Shown here: positions 15,873 through 22,660 of the stretch, piece by piece | Layout: each line of letters starts with the position of its first letter | Numbering within the stretch: the first letter of the stretch is position 1 | NCBI GenBank assembly: GCA_001776775.1 | Contig: MFDD01000013.1 | Coordinates: 1-44,906 of the forward strand | Origin: Candidatus Daviesbacteria bacterium RIFCSPHIGHO2_02_FULL_43_12 | Lineage (GTDB): Bacteria > Patescibacteriota > Microgenomatia > Daviesbacterales > UBA10151 | Reading direction: 5' to 3' | Length of the DNA stretch: 44,906 nt | The notes under the pieces: model-generated | What the model was told of the DNA's origin: nothing | The model's input: only the letters and a program-made list of their open reading frames with translations | Databases searched by the model: none | Program-made: the position numbers and the translations under genes

Positions 15873-16738
15873 TAGCTTTGCCCTTGAACTTGGGTAGAAG
15901 ATTCTCCTGAAGGTTTGATATTGAAAACAACTCCACCTCGGTTATCAACAGGTAGATAATCTTCAAGAGGTTGTCCAGTTACTTTTTGTTTCAAAAATGG
16001 ACTAATTGAATCATAATGGCTAACAGCCCATACAATTGCTCTTCTGCCTGGATGGGATTGATGATAGAGTTTCATAGCATTATCTAAAGTACCCATATAT
16101 TGTCCAACTCGATCTGCAATCTCAACAGGTCCTTCAGCTTTCATTCTAGTTCTTGTCTCTTTTTCCACATCCGATTCGTAAGCATTCCAGAATTCTTGAC
16201 CAGAACCGTACTTATTTACAAGAAATTGGACAAATTCGGGAGAATCCTCCATCATTTTCAGGTCTTTAAGTCTACCTGATGTTAGTTCAATTGGTTTGCC
16301 TAATTTATTTAGTAATTGTGCTTGTGCAACTGAAAATTCTTTCATAGCATCCTGCACTCCTGTCAATACATGTTCTGCTGTATCAAAACCTCTTTTATGA
16401 GGGCTAGTCCTTCCATCGGGCATATTCAATGTAGTATCAGCGCCAACTATCAGAATATCCACGGTACTTCTTTCTTCAGGAGTTAGTTCCGCAAAAATTT
16501 GATCAAAGAACTCTTTAGATTGAGCTTGAGTTGCTTCAGGTTCACCAGCATCTAGTTTGCCAAAATCTGGAGAATCTTTTGGAAGTTTTCGATTATCTTT
16601 ATCCTTAGCATTTCGTTGAAGAACGAGAACGGATCCTCCTCTTTCTGGAGTTACTGGTCTAAGGTCAGTAATAGTGACACGCTCAACCTTTGGTTGGGAT
16701 TTTTGTGCTTCGAACTTTAAGCCTTCTCCAGATTCCAT
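15851..16738 (-). CDS. Degenerate histidine-phosphatase-like protein
   Basis: The layout fits the histidine phosphatase superfamily: a first strand ending VLVLQRNAKD where the RHG motif should be (here QRN), LDAGEPEATQAQSKEFF like the usual L(T/S)xxGxxQA helix, LIVGADTTL then RGFDTAEHVLTG like the RTRQTAE segment, and VSHYDSISPFL like the second-His SHG(D/G). The first catalytic His is missing, so phosphatase activity is doubtful. At 295 aa it is larger than the core family, with an Arg/Glu-rich helical insert at about residues 150-215. GGAGG lies 9 nt before the ATG at 16738. The fold call is inference from motif order. Confidence 0.55.
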   Translation of the reverse strand: MESGEGLKFEAQKSQPKVERVTITDLRPVTPERGGSVLVLQRNAKDKDNRKLPKDSPDFGKLDAGEPEATQAQSKEFFDQIFAELTPEERSTVDILIVGADTTLNMPDGRTSPHKRGFDTAEHVLTGVQDAMKEFSVAQAQLLNKLGKPIELTSGRLKDLKMMEDSPEFVQFLVNKYGSGQEFWNAYESDVEKETRTRMKAEGPVEIADRVGQYMGTLDNAMKLYHQSHPGRRAIVWAVSHYDSISPFLKQKVTGQPLEDYLPVDNRGGVVFNIKPSGESSTQVQGQSYQVNLAK

Positions 16739-16774
16739 ATTGCTTTCCTCCTACAGTTAATATACAAATATTAC
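16739..16774. promoter_or_regulatory. 36-bp divergent promoter region
   Basis: Only 36 bp separate the divergent starts at 16738 (minus) and 16775 (plus). TATACA 8 nt before the plus start gives a leaderless -10, while the minus side has AGGAGG as a ribosome binding site and TAATAT / TATATT as possible -10 boxes. The two genes are likely switched together. Confidence 0.45.
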
Positions 16775-17341
16775 ATGGATGATAGTACAAAAACAATAGT
16801 AAAATATTTTGGTTATGGGTCTAATGCAGATCGGGATATGATGGTCCATATGGTAGGTAGAGAGGATTTAAAAGGTGAACCAGGAAAGCTGATTGGGTAT
16901 CAACTATGTATTCAAACACTTGACCAAATACGTGATATTGTGCCGGAGGCGAGTCCCGTTAAAACTTCTCCTCGGGAAATGATTAGACAAACGTATGGTG
17001 ATTCTTTTGAGCTATTTATTGCCATTCCTAAACCTGATGCTGTAGCTTATGGAACTATCTGGGATCTCACACCTGAAGAAGTTAATTTGGTCAAAGAATG
17101 GGAGTTAGTGGACTATGGTATGCAAGAAGAGGTGAATGCTATGGCTATGGATTCAGCCGGTAATTTGATTCAGGTTGAGACTCAAGCAGTTTTAGACCCA
17201 CCTGGAGAGTTTGATCGCGTCGTTGAAGGGAATGATTACCCAAGATATATTGCTGATAGAGACGCAATGTTGAGAGAGGCTGACAAAGCCCGCCTTAGTT
17301 ATCAAAAAATGTTGAGTGAACAGAATACTTCTCAAAACTAA
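16775..17341 (+). CDS. Gamma-glutamylcyclotransferase-like protein
   Basis: A GGCT/AIG2-fold protein. KYFGYGSNAD near the N-terminus is the YGSN substrate loop; AYGTIWDLTPEEVNLVKEWEL matches the strand-helix that ends in the catalytic Glu of the family (GxLYxLxxxxxxxLDxxEG); the Glu is present. Such enzymes release 5-oxoproline from gamma-glutamyl peptides or amines, but the substrate here is unknown. At 188 aa the length is usual, with a charged helical C-terminus. It is the last gene of the module between the ychF repeats and ends 23 bp before ychF. Confidence 0.75.
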   Translation: MDDSTKTIVKYFGYGSNADRDMMVHMVGREDLKGEPGKLIGYQLCIQTLDQIRDIVPEASPVKTSPREMIRQTYGDSFELFIAIPKPDAVAYGTIWDLTPEEVNLVKEWELVDYGMQEEVNAMAMDSAGNLIQVETQAVLDPPGEFDRVVEGNDYPRYIADRDAMLREADKARLSYQKMLSEQNTSQN

Positions 17342-17352
17342 TCTCAAGCTGT

Positions 17353-17358
17353 TACAAT
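17353..17358 (+). promoter_or_regulatory. Extended -10 of ychF, leaderless
   Basis: TGT-TACAAT (17350-17358) ends 6 nt before ATG 17365. The same box, spacer and start codon are duplicated at 15127-15146. Confidence 0.55.
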
Positions 17359-17364
17359 TCACCC

Positions 17365-18453
17365 ATGAAAGTTGGAATAGTAGGACTCCCAAATGTAGGG
17401 AAGTCGACACTGTTTAATGCCCTTTTGAAAAAAAGGGTTGCGCTGTCGGCTAACTATCCTTTTGCCACTATTGAACCCAATACAGGGATTGTAGCCGTTC
17501 CAGATTCCAGATTGGAAAAATTAGCAGAGCTGGTCAAATCGGAAGAAAAAATGGAGACGCTACCTCCATTGGTGCCGGCAGTGGTGGAGTTTCTGGATAT
17601 TGCCGGATTAGTTAAGGGTGCATCAAAGGGAGCCGGTTTGGGGAATCAATTTTTATCCCATATCCGTGAAGCAGATGCCATTGTTCATGTTCTACGGGAT
17701 TTTACTGACCCAAATATTATCCGTGAAGGATCGATTTCTCCTGATGAAGATAAAAATACTATCGAAACTGAGCTAGCTTTAGCTGATCTACAAACTATTG
17801 AAAAGTTAGTAGCTGCTCAAGACAAAATAGTTAGAGTTTCAAAAGATGTATTAGAAAATGAGAAGATGGAGATCCTGACCCGAATTCAGGATGACTTAAA
17901 CCAAGGAAAATATCACGGCACTTATCACATCGGTGATGAACGCCTAAAAGAATGGTTTCGTACTTTACCACTTTTAACTCTAAAGCCTGTGTTATATGTC
18001 TTTAATACTGCTGAAGAAGAATACGCTCGCAAATCCGAACATAATGCCAACCCTAGTGAGATAGTCATCTGCGCTCGGCTAGAAGAAGAGCTAGCCGATT
18101 TAACTGGTGACGAAAGGCAAGAGTATCTACAGGAAGCAGGAATCGGGGAGACTGGACTAGAGAGACTAATTAAAAAAGCTTATCAGCTGTTGGGACTGGC
18201 CTCGTTTTTAACTGCCGGAAAAAAAGAAGTTCGAGCTTGGACCATCCATCAGGGCTCGAAAGCCCCAGAAGCAGCCGGAGTGATCCACACTGACTTTGCC
18301 AAAAAGTTTATCCGAGCCGAAGTTATCGAATACGCTAAATTAATAGAAGTTGGATCCTATAAATCTGCCAAAGAAAAAGGGCTAATCAGGACAGAGGGAA
18401 AAGAATATATCATCAAAGACGGCAATGTAGTGGAATTCCTAATCGGAAGTTAA
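17365..18453 (+). CDS. ychF: Redox-regulated ribosome-binding ATPase/GTPase YchF
   Basis: An Obg-family P-loop protein that binds ATP or GTP and the ribosome. The G1 motif GLPNVGKST (7-15), G3 DIAGLVKGASKGAGLGNQFL, FNTAEEE at the G4 position (YchF-type, not NKxD) and a C-terminal TGS domain (EVRAWTIHQG...AAGVIHTDFAKKFIRAEVI) are complete. At 362 aa it is full-length. Leaderless start. The last 4 bp overlap the convergent Fic gene. Confidence 0.96.
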   Translation: MKVGIVGLPNVGKSTLFNALLKKRVALSANYPFATIEPNTGIVAVPDSRLEKLAELVKSEEKMETLPPLVPAVVEFLDIAGLVKGASKGAGLGNQFLSHIREADAIVHVLRDFTDPNIIREGSISPDEDKNTIETELALADLQTIEKLVAAQDKIVRVSKDVLENEKMEILTRIQDDLNQGKYHGTYHIGDERLKEWFRTLPLLTLKPVLYVFNTAEEEYARKSEHNANPSEIVICARLEEELADLTGDERQEYLQEAGIGETGLERLIKKAYQLLGLASFLTAGKKEVRAWTIHQGSKAPEAAGVIHTDFAKKFIRAEVIEYAKLIEVGSYKSAKEKGLIRTEGKEYIIKDGNVVEFLIGS

Positions 18454-19442
18454 AGATTAATTGCTTCGTAGTAAACTCCGTTTGTCGTGCCTAGTTTCTT
18501 GACTAGACCTGCATCAACAAGTTGCTTAAGGTCATAGCGTAAAGTTCTTTCGTTAACTGTCAAGAAGCGTCTACGAATAATGTCAAAATTTATCAATCTT
18601 TGTTCTTGTATAATCCGTAAAATCTCCGCTCTTCGGGGTAACAGATAGTCAGAAGCTTCTAGCTGCCTCTTTTCCAGAACTTGCCTCTTGGCTTCTAGGC
18701 TAGTTTCTGCCAGTGCTTCTAACATAAATTCTATATAGGTACTAAGCTCTTTTTCTGGTTCTTCCAGGCTTAGATAGTAGTCGCTTCGATGGGCATCGAG
18801 AAACTCTTCTAAAGAAACTAAGCCTTTCATGCCGTAGCCACCTTTAGCTAAAACCATTTGGAATAGTAATCGACCGACCCTGCCGTTCCCATCTAAAAAG
18901 GGATGAATTTTTTCGAATACAAAATGAGAGAGACAGGCTCTAATAGGGCCGAATTGCTCCTTTGAAGAATTAATAAAGACTAGCAGTTTATTTATTAGTC
19001 CTTCAATAGCCTGAGGGCGAGGAGGGAGGTAGACTGCAATACCCGCTTTATTATATATAGCGCTCATTTCTTGTCTAAAGTTCCCCAAATTATCTCTATC
19101 AATTAATCCTTCCAGCGCTGTTTTATGCAAGTTTAAGATATCTTTTTTTGTGACATCTTTACTAACCCCTCTGGTATAAATATTATTTGTCGCTTTCAGA
19201 ATATTTAATACCTCTTTGCGTCGCTGGTCTTTTGAGGCCACTTTAGGAAAGTCATTCAGCCGCAGGGTATTTCCTTCTATTCGTGCAGAAAAAAGAGCAC
19301 TTTTTAGAGTTGAGGATCTTCTGAGATTAAGTTCGATCTCATGAGGGATTGACATACTTTCAATAACCTCCTTGTTGGCCTCGATTGTTTGAAGAAGCTG
19401 GGTTATCTTAGAAGTTAATAGGTATTTTGCAGGAATAAGCAT
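18450..19442 (-). CDS. Fic-domain protein with C-terminal winged helix
   Basis: A Fic (AMP/phosphate-transferring) protein. The active-site motif HPFLDGNGRVGR is complete. An N-terminal SARIEGN sequence matches the inhibitory (S/T)xxxE(G/N) helix of class II Fic proteins, so the enzyme is self-inhibited. The N-terminus is a Fic_N-like helical part; the C-terminal 65 residues form a winged helix-turn-helix (ILRIIQEQRLINF...NERTLRYDLKQLVDAGLV). Such proteins often bind their own promoter. A TATAAT box and a 10-bp-period repeat lie directly upstream. It is 330 aa, a normal length. Targets cannot be told from the sequence. Confidence 0.92.
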   Translation of the reverse strand: MLIPAKYLLTSKITQLLQTIEANKEVIESMSIPHEIELNLRRSSTLKSALFSARIEGNTLRLNDFPKVASKDQRRKEVLNILKATNNIYTRGVSKDVTKKDILNLHKTALEGLIDRDNLGNFRQEMSAIYNKAGIAVYLPPRPQAIEGLINKLLVFINSSKEQFGPIRACLSHFVFEKIHPFLDGNGRVGRLLFQMVLAKGGYGMKGLVSLEEFLDAHRSDYYLSLEEPEKELSTYIEFMLEALAETSLEAKRQVLEKRQLEASDYLLPRRAEILRIIQEQRLINFDIIRRRFLTVNERTLRYDLKQLVDAGLVKKLGTTNGVYYEAINL

Positions 19443-19450
19443 AATGAATA

Positions 19451-19456
19451 ATTATA
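19451..19456 (-). promoter_or_regulatory. -10 box of the fic gene, leaderless
   Basis: TATAAT on the minus strand ends 8 nt before the ATG at 19442. The place of the -35 and spacer is taken by the tandem repeat array. Confidence 0.55.
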
Positions 19457-19460
19457 AGTA

Positions 19461-19510
19461 TATTACCTAATATTACCGAATAATGCCAGATATTGCCGAA
19501 TATTGCTAAG
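19461..19510. repeat. Five tandem 10-bp repeats, probable operator array
   Basis: Five imperfect units with consensus TATTRCCNAA follow each other at exactly 10-bp spacing, one helical turn, so that all units face the same side of the DNA. The array covers the -35 and spacer region of the fic promoter and ends 11 bp before the -35 of rpsF. A winged-helix regulator, most simply the Fic protein itself, is the likely ligand; that part is inference. Confidence 0.65.
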
Positions 19511-19521
19511 CAAGAGCTAGC

Positions 19522-19550
19522 TTGAATTAATTTGTTTAAACTAGTACAAT
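19522..19550 (+). promoter_or_regulatory. Promoter of rpsF-ssb-rpsR
   Basis: TTGAAT (19522-19527), a 17-bp spacer and TACAAT (19545-19550), 11 nt before the rpsF ATG at 19562. The expected start near 19557 leaves a leader of about 5 nt, so the ribosomal operon begins leaderless. Confidence 0.7.
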
Positions 19551-19561
19551 TCCAAAGATCT

Positions 19562-19831
19562 ATGAACAGTTACCAGTTAACAGTCGTCGTTAAACCATCA
19601 ATTGAAGATAGTGAGCGCAAGGAACTCCTTGCAGCGATTACCAAACAGTTCGGAAAAGCGACTAAAGAAGAGCTTTGGGGTAACAGGGATCTTGCCTACC
19701 CAATCGAACATCTCTTGAAAGCTTATTATGCTCACTACGAGTTTGAAGGTGATCCCAAAACTATTGCTGCCCTTGACAAGTCTATGAAATTAAATGAAGA
19801 TATTCTCAGATATCTTCTGATACGAAGGTAG
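19562..19831 (+). CDS. rpsF: Ribosomal protein bS6
   Basis: Small-subunit protein that binds 16S rRNA together with bS18. The sequence shows the S6 fold pattern: a first strand NSYQLTVVVKP, helix EDSERKELLAAITKQFG, WGNRDLAYPI (the conserved RxLAYPI strand) and KSMKLNEDILRYLLIRR at the end. At 89 aa it is near the shortest S6 lengths, with no C-terminal tail. The start is ATG 19562 because the promoter lies just upstream; a TTG at 19532 would fall inside the promoter. First gene of rpsF-ssb-rpsR, the common bacterial order. Confidence 0.93.
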   Translation: MNSYQLTVVVKPSIEDSERKELLAAITKQFGKATKEELWGNRDLAYPIEHLLKAYYAHYEFEGDPKTIAALDKSMKLNEDILRYLLIRR

Positions 19832-19875
19832 GGCAGAGTCCATCTTGACTCTAGCGACTAGAAACTCTTTAAGGT

Positions 19876-20373
19876 ATGGCGACAAGATCTTGGAATAAAG
19901 CAGAATTAATCGGTAACGTCACCAGGGATCCGGAGGTCCGTTTCACTCCAAGCGGTGCGGCAGTTTGCACCTTTTCCATTGCTACGAATCGCACCTTTAC
20001 CTCCGATGGCGAAAGAAAAGAAGAAGTCGATTTTCACCGGATTGTAGCCTGGAATAAACTCGCTGAGCTCTGTGGTCAGTTACTCAAAAAAGGCACTCGG
20101 GTATTTGTTTCCGGACGCCTGCAGAATAGGTCTTGGGAAGGTACCGAAGGACAGCAACGCAATGTTACCGAGATAGTCATAGATGACATGATTATCCTGA
20201 CGTCCAAAGCTAGTACAAGTGAAGTTGCCGAAGATTCTTCCCTAAGTGATCTACCTGTAGAGAAAACGGAACCAAAAATTTCTATCAAGAAAGAAAAGCC
20301 CGAAGAAAAAACCACTGCAGCTGATTCAACTACACCCCAAGAGATAGTCAATGACGATGATCTACCTTTTTAG
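19876..20373 (+). CDS. ssb: Single-stranded DNA-binding protein
   Basis: OB-fold SSB that coats single-stranded DNA in replication and repair. WNKAELIGNVTRDPEVRFTPSG, FHRIVAWNKLAE and KGTRVFVSGRLQNRSW are the family's conserved strands (residues 5-95). A charged, disordered linker follows and ends in DDDLPF, the acidic tip that recruits partner proteins. At 165 aa the length is typical. Between rpsF and rpsR as in many bacteria, where SSB shares their promoter. Start ATG 19876. Confidence 0.96.
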   Translation: MATRSWNKAELIGNVTRDPEVRFTPSGAAVCTFSIATNRTFTSDGERKEEVDFHRIVAWNKLAELCGQLLKKGTRVFVSGRLQNRSWEGTEGQQRNVTEIVIDDMIILTSKASTSEVAEDSSLSDLPVEKTEPKISIKKEKPEEKTTAADSTTPQEIVNDDDLPF

Positions 20374-20497
20374 TTATGAGTTATTAGTTCAGAGTTCGTA
20401 GTAGTGCTTGAATCTTTACCCTTAAGCAAGTATAATCTCTCGATGTGTAGTGACGGTTCTTACTCAGAACTCAAACTTCACAACCAATTATAAAATT
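20374..20497 (+). promoter_or_regulatory. ssb-rpsR spacer with an internal promoter
   Basis: TTGAAT (20408-20413), a 17-bp spacer and TATAAT (20431-20436) form a good promoter, so rpsR can be expressed apart from rpsF-ssb with a leader of about 55 nt. The spacer also carries short repeat words: a GAGTTATTAGTTC at 20379-20391, repeated inside prmC, and AACTC/GAGTT inverted copies around 20463-20475. A second TATAAA lies 8 nt before ATG 20498. Confidence 0.6.
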
Positions 20498-20845
20498 ATG
20501 GCTGTTAGACATACACTAATCAAAAAGACCTCTACAACTGCCAAGGTGCAAACTCTGCTTGCATCAACGGAAAAAACTCAACCGATGCGTTCTGAAAAGA
20601 GCGAAAACAGACGCAGGCCCGTTGACGAAAACGGCCTTCCGATAAAGAAAAATTGTCTGTACTGTGAGCTGAAAAAGGAGCCGACCTACACCGATGTAAT
20701 AACTCTACGTAAGTGTCTGTCAGAGCGGGCCCTAATCATGCCAAAACAGAGAACAGGTGCTTGCAGCAAACATCAGCGCCGAATTACCAGACAGCTCAAA
20801 TATGCCCGTCACCTGAGCCTGCTCCCCTTTGTAAACAAGATCTAA
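20498..20845 (+). CDS. rpsR: Ribosomal protein bS18, zinc-binding form
   Basis: Binds 16S rRNA with bS6. Conserved parts: CLYCELKKEPTYTDVITLRKCLSERALIMPKQRTGACSKHQRRITRQLKYARHLSLLPF. Cys pairs CxxC, RKC and GAC form the zinc-ribbon (C+) version of S18. It has an N-terminal extension of about 45 residues (basic, Thr/Ser rich) before the core. Start taken at ATG 20498 (MAVRHTLIKK); the upstream in-frame start at 20450 lies 14 nt after a TATAAT box and adds residues unlike S18. At 115 aa it is longer than most S18 (75-90). Confidence 0.92.
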   Translation: MAVRHTLIKKTSTTAKVQTLLASTEKTQPMRSEKSENRRRPVDENGLPIKKNCLYCELKKEPTYTDVITLRKCLSERALIMPKQRTGACSKHQRRITRQLKYARHLSLLPFVNKI

Positions 20846-20851
20846 TAGAAT

Positions 20852-20925
20852 TCAGAATTGGGAAGGCAGAATGCAGAATTTGCGTTTTCCGTCTGAATTC
20901 TGAACTCTTAATTCTGCATTCACTA
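20852..20925. repeat. Inverted repeat between rpsR and the next gene
   Basis: GAATGCAGAATT (20869-20880) and AATTCTGCATTC (20910-20921) are perfect 12-bp inverted copies; a second pair, CAGAATT near 20853 and AATTCTGAA near 20896, makes the element longer. There is no T-run after it, so it is a poor terminator. It resembles the palindromic intergenic repeats found elsewhere in this window, though with a different word (GAATTCTG). Confidence 0.55.
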
Positions 20926-20940
20926 TGCTATCCTTAAAGT

Positions 20941-21531
20941 ATGCCCGGTACTGTCAGTATTGTCGACTTTTTCTCTAATCTGGATAAAGTACCTTTATCG
21001 AATATTCGTAAATGGTTACGGATTAAAATTGACCCCCATATCCTGGAAAATTTCATCGCCAATAGAATACTCTATCCTTCTACAGTTCCGGTTGATGGTA
21101 ATGAAGTCGAGATCGATTTAGCCTTTTTCCGGGAAGCAGTTTCTCTGGAACCGAAGAAGCTTTATGACAGCTTAGGTAATAAATTAATTATTCCCAGTCA
21201 ATTTTTAGACACCTTCGGATCGCTACAGGAAATAGTCTTTTGTATTTTGGAAGTGGTTAAGACTAGTGGGATTGTTGGGGTTTATACTAAAGACGAAAGA
21301 GGAGTTAACCAGATTGGGACTATTATCTCTCCAAAAATTATTATCCAGCCGGAGACGACTACCGTTATGGTAAACGGGACTACTTATCAACTCAAAAATG
21401 GTTATTTATCTTTAGTCCCAGCAACTAATCGCCATGCTAAAGTTAGAATTTTAGATGACGAGGAAATATTTATTTCTGGCGGTGATTTAGGCATAATTTT
21501 TGATTTCAGGAAAGAAGAGGTCAAGCCATGA
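20941..21531 (+). CDS. Hypothetical protein of a two-gene module, 196 aa
   Basis: Not recognised. No signal peptide or membrane segment. The first 60 residues are helical with DFFSNLDKVPLSNIRKWLRIKIDPHILENFI, possibly a wHTH-like or protein-binding part; the middle has LGNKLIIPSQFLDTFGSLQEIVFCILEVVKTSG; the C-terminal 90 residues are beta-rich. It overlaps the next gene by ATGA, so the two products are made together and probably act together. A TATGCT box lies 11 nt before the start. Confidence 0.7.
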   Translation: MPGTVSIVDFFSNLDKVPLSNIRKWLRIKIDPHILENFIANRILYPSTVPVDGNEVEIDLAFFREAVSLEPKKLYDSLGNKLIIPSQFLDTFGSLQEIVFCILEVVKTSGIVGVYTKDERGVNQIGTIISPKIIIQPETTTVMVNGTTYQLKNGYLSLVPATNRHAKVRILDDEEIFISGGDLGIIFDFRKEEVKP

Positions 21532-22658
21532 ACTTACGCGTCACCGCTCGGATGCGTATTAAATCCAGAAGCATTACTCATGTGCATCGAACAATCGCTG
21601 ATGCATCAAAAATCAAGGTTAAAATTGGACAAGTACTAGAGCCACATGACGTGCTTGGCGAGGATACTATTAATGTCGGCTTTTCTTCTTTGAATATCGC
21701 CAGGGAACTTGGAGTTGCTTCTTCCCAGGTGCTTAAATACTTAGAGCGACCTCTTGGCTCACGGATCTATGAAGGCGAGCTGCTCGCCTCGAAACCTGGC
21801 TTTTGGGGGATGGGGAAAAGAGTGATCACCTCGCCAACCGACTGTATCTTGGAAAATGTTGACCTGGAAACAGGAGAGCTCCGTTTAAAATTCTTGCCCA
21901 AAAAGAACCCACTCTTTTCAGGTGTATATGGAATAGTTGACGAGATTACCTCTACTGGGGATATCGTGATCCGAACTTTAGGCACAGAGATCTTTGGGCT
22001 TTTTGGTTCAGGGAAACAGCGTTTTGGTCCTTTGATTGTACCGAATCGCAAAGACGTCATTTTTAGTAAGGCGGAGATTACAAAGGATAGCAAACAACAG
22101 ATTCTAGTGACAGGAGCGTTGATTTTGGCTGATGCCCTGCGCCAGGCGGTAGCCATGGAGGTTGGTGGAATTGTTGCCGGTGGTATCAATGCCAAAGACG
22201 CCCGGTCGATCTGTGCTAGCGTGGATCCAAAAAAACAAGTTCATTCCGATATTGGCTTGTCACTCATGGTGACAGAAGGATATGGGGCGCTACCGATCGG
22301 CGACGACATCTTTCAGATTCTCAAAGAGCATGAAGGAAAGTATGTATTTTTATCGGGAAATAATCCAAGACTCCTCTTGCCGAGTATTGAGCCGGATAGT
22401 ATAATAAGGATCCGTAAAGTTGCCTTGTCGCCCCATGCATCTTTAGAAAAAAGTCCTAATACCAGAATTATCGAAACGGCAGTTGGAGAGAGTGTTCGTT
22501 TGATATGGCCTCCTTATATGGGTAGCCAGGGACAGATTGTAGCTATTGACGAGCAGCCGACATTACTTCCTTCGGGAATAAACTGCATCATGGCGACGGT
22601 TGAACTGAAGCTTAGAAAGCTTAGGGTACCACTGAATAACCTAGAAGTGATTGTATAG
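21528..22658 (+). CDS. Hypothetical protein with lipoyl-like and KOW-like parts
   Basis: No family I can name. N-terminal sequence KVKIGQVLEPHDVLGEDTI (31-49) and, around residues 85-120, GELLASKPGF...VITSPTDCILENVDLETGELRL are patterned like the two halves of a barrel-sandwich (lipoyl/biotinyl-like) hybrid domain, as in RnfC or HlyD. A Gly/Ala-rich middle part (about 185-245, VTGALILADALRQAVAMEVGGIVAGGI) looks like a compact alpha/beta domain. The C-terminus (about 325-376, GESVRLIWPPYMGSQGQIVAIDE) looks KOW/SH3-like. No signal peptide. It overlaps the 196-aa gene by 4 bp and is followed by ctpA after 2 bp. Confidence 0.65.
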   Translation: MNLRVTARMRIKSRSITHVHRTIADASKIKVKIGQVLEPHDVLGEDTINVGFSSLNIARELGVASSQVLKYLERPLGSRIYEGELLASKPGFWGMGKRVITSPTDCILENVDLETGELRLKFLPKKNPLFSGVYGIVDEITSTGDIVIRTLGTEIFGLFGSGKQRFGPLIVPNRKDVIFSKAEITKDSKQQILVTGALILADALRQAVAMEVGGIVAGGINAKDARSICASVDPKKQVHSDIGLSLMVTEGYGALPIGDDIFQILKEHEGKYVFLSGNNPRLLLPSIEPDSIIRIRKVALSPHASLEKSPNTRIIETAVGESVRLIWPPYMGSQGQIVAIDEQPTLLPSGINCIMATVELKLRKLRVPLNNLEVIV

Positions 22659-22660
22659 TT

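Noticed and set aside
19461-19510. CRISPR array
   Set aside because: Units are only 10 bp with no spacers, and no cas gene is present; the layout is that of an operator.
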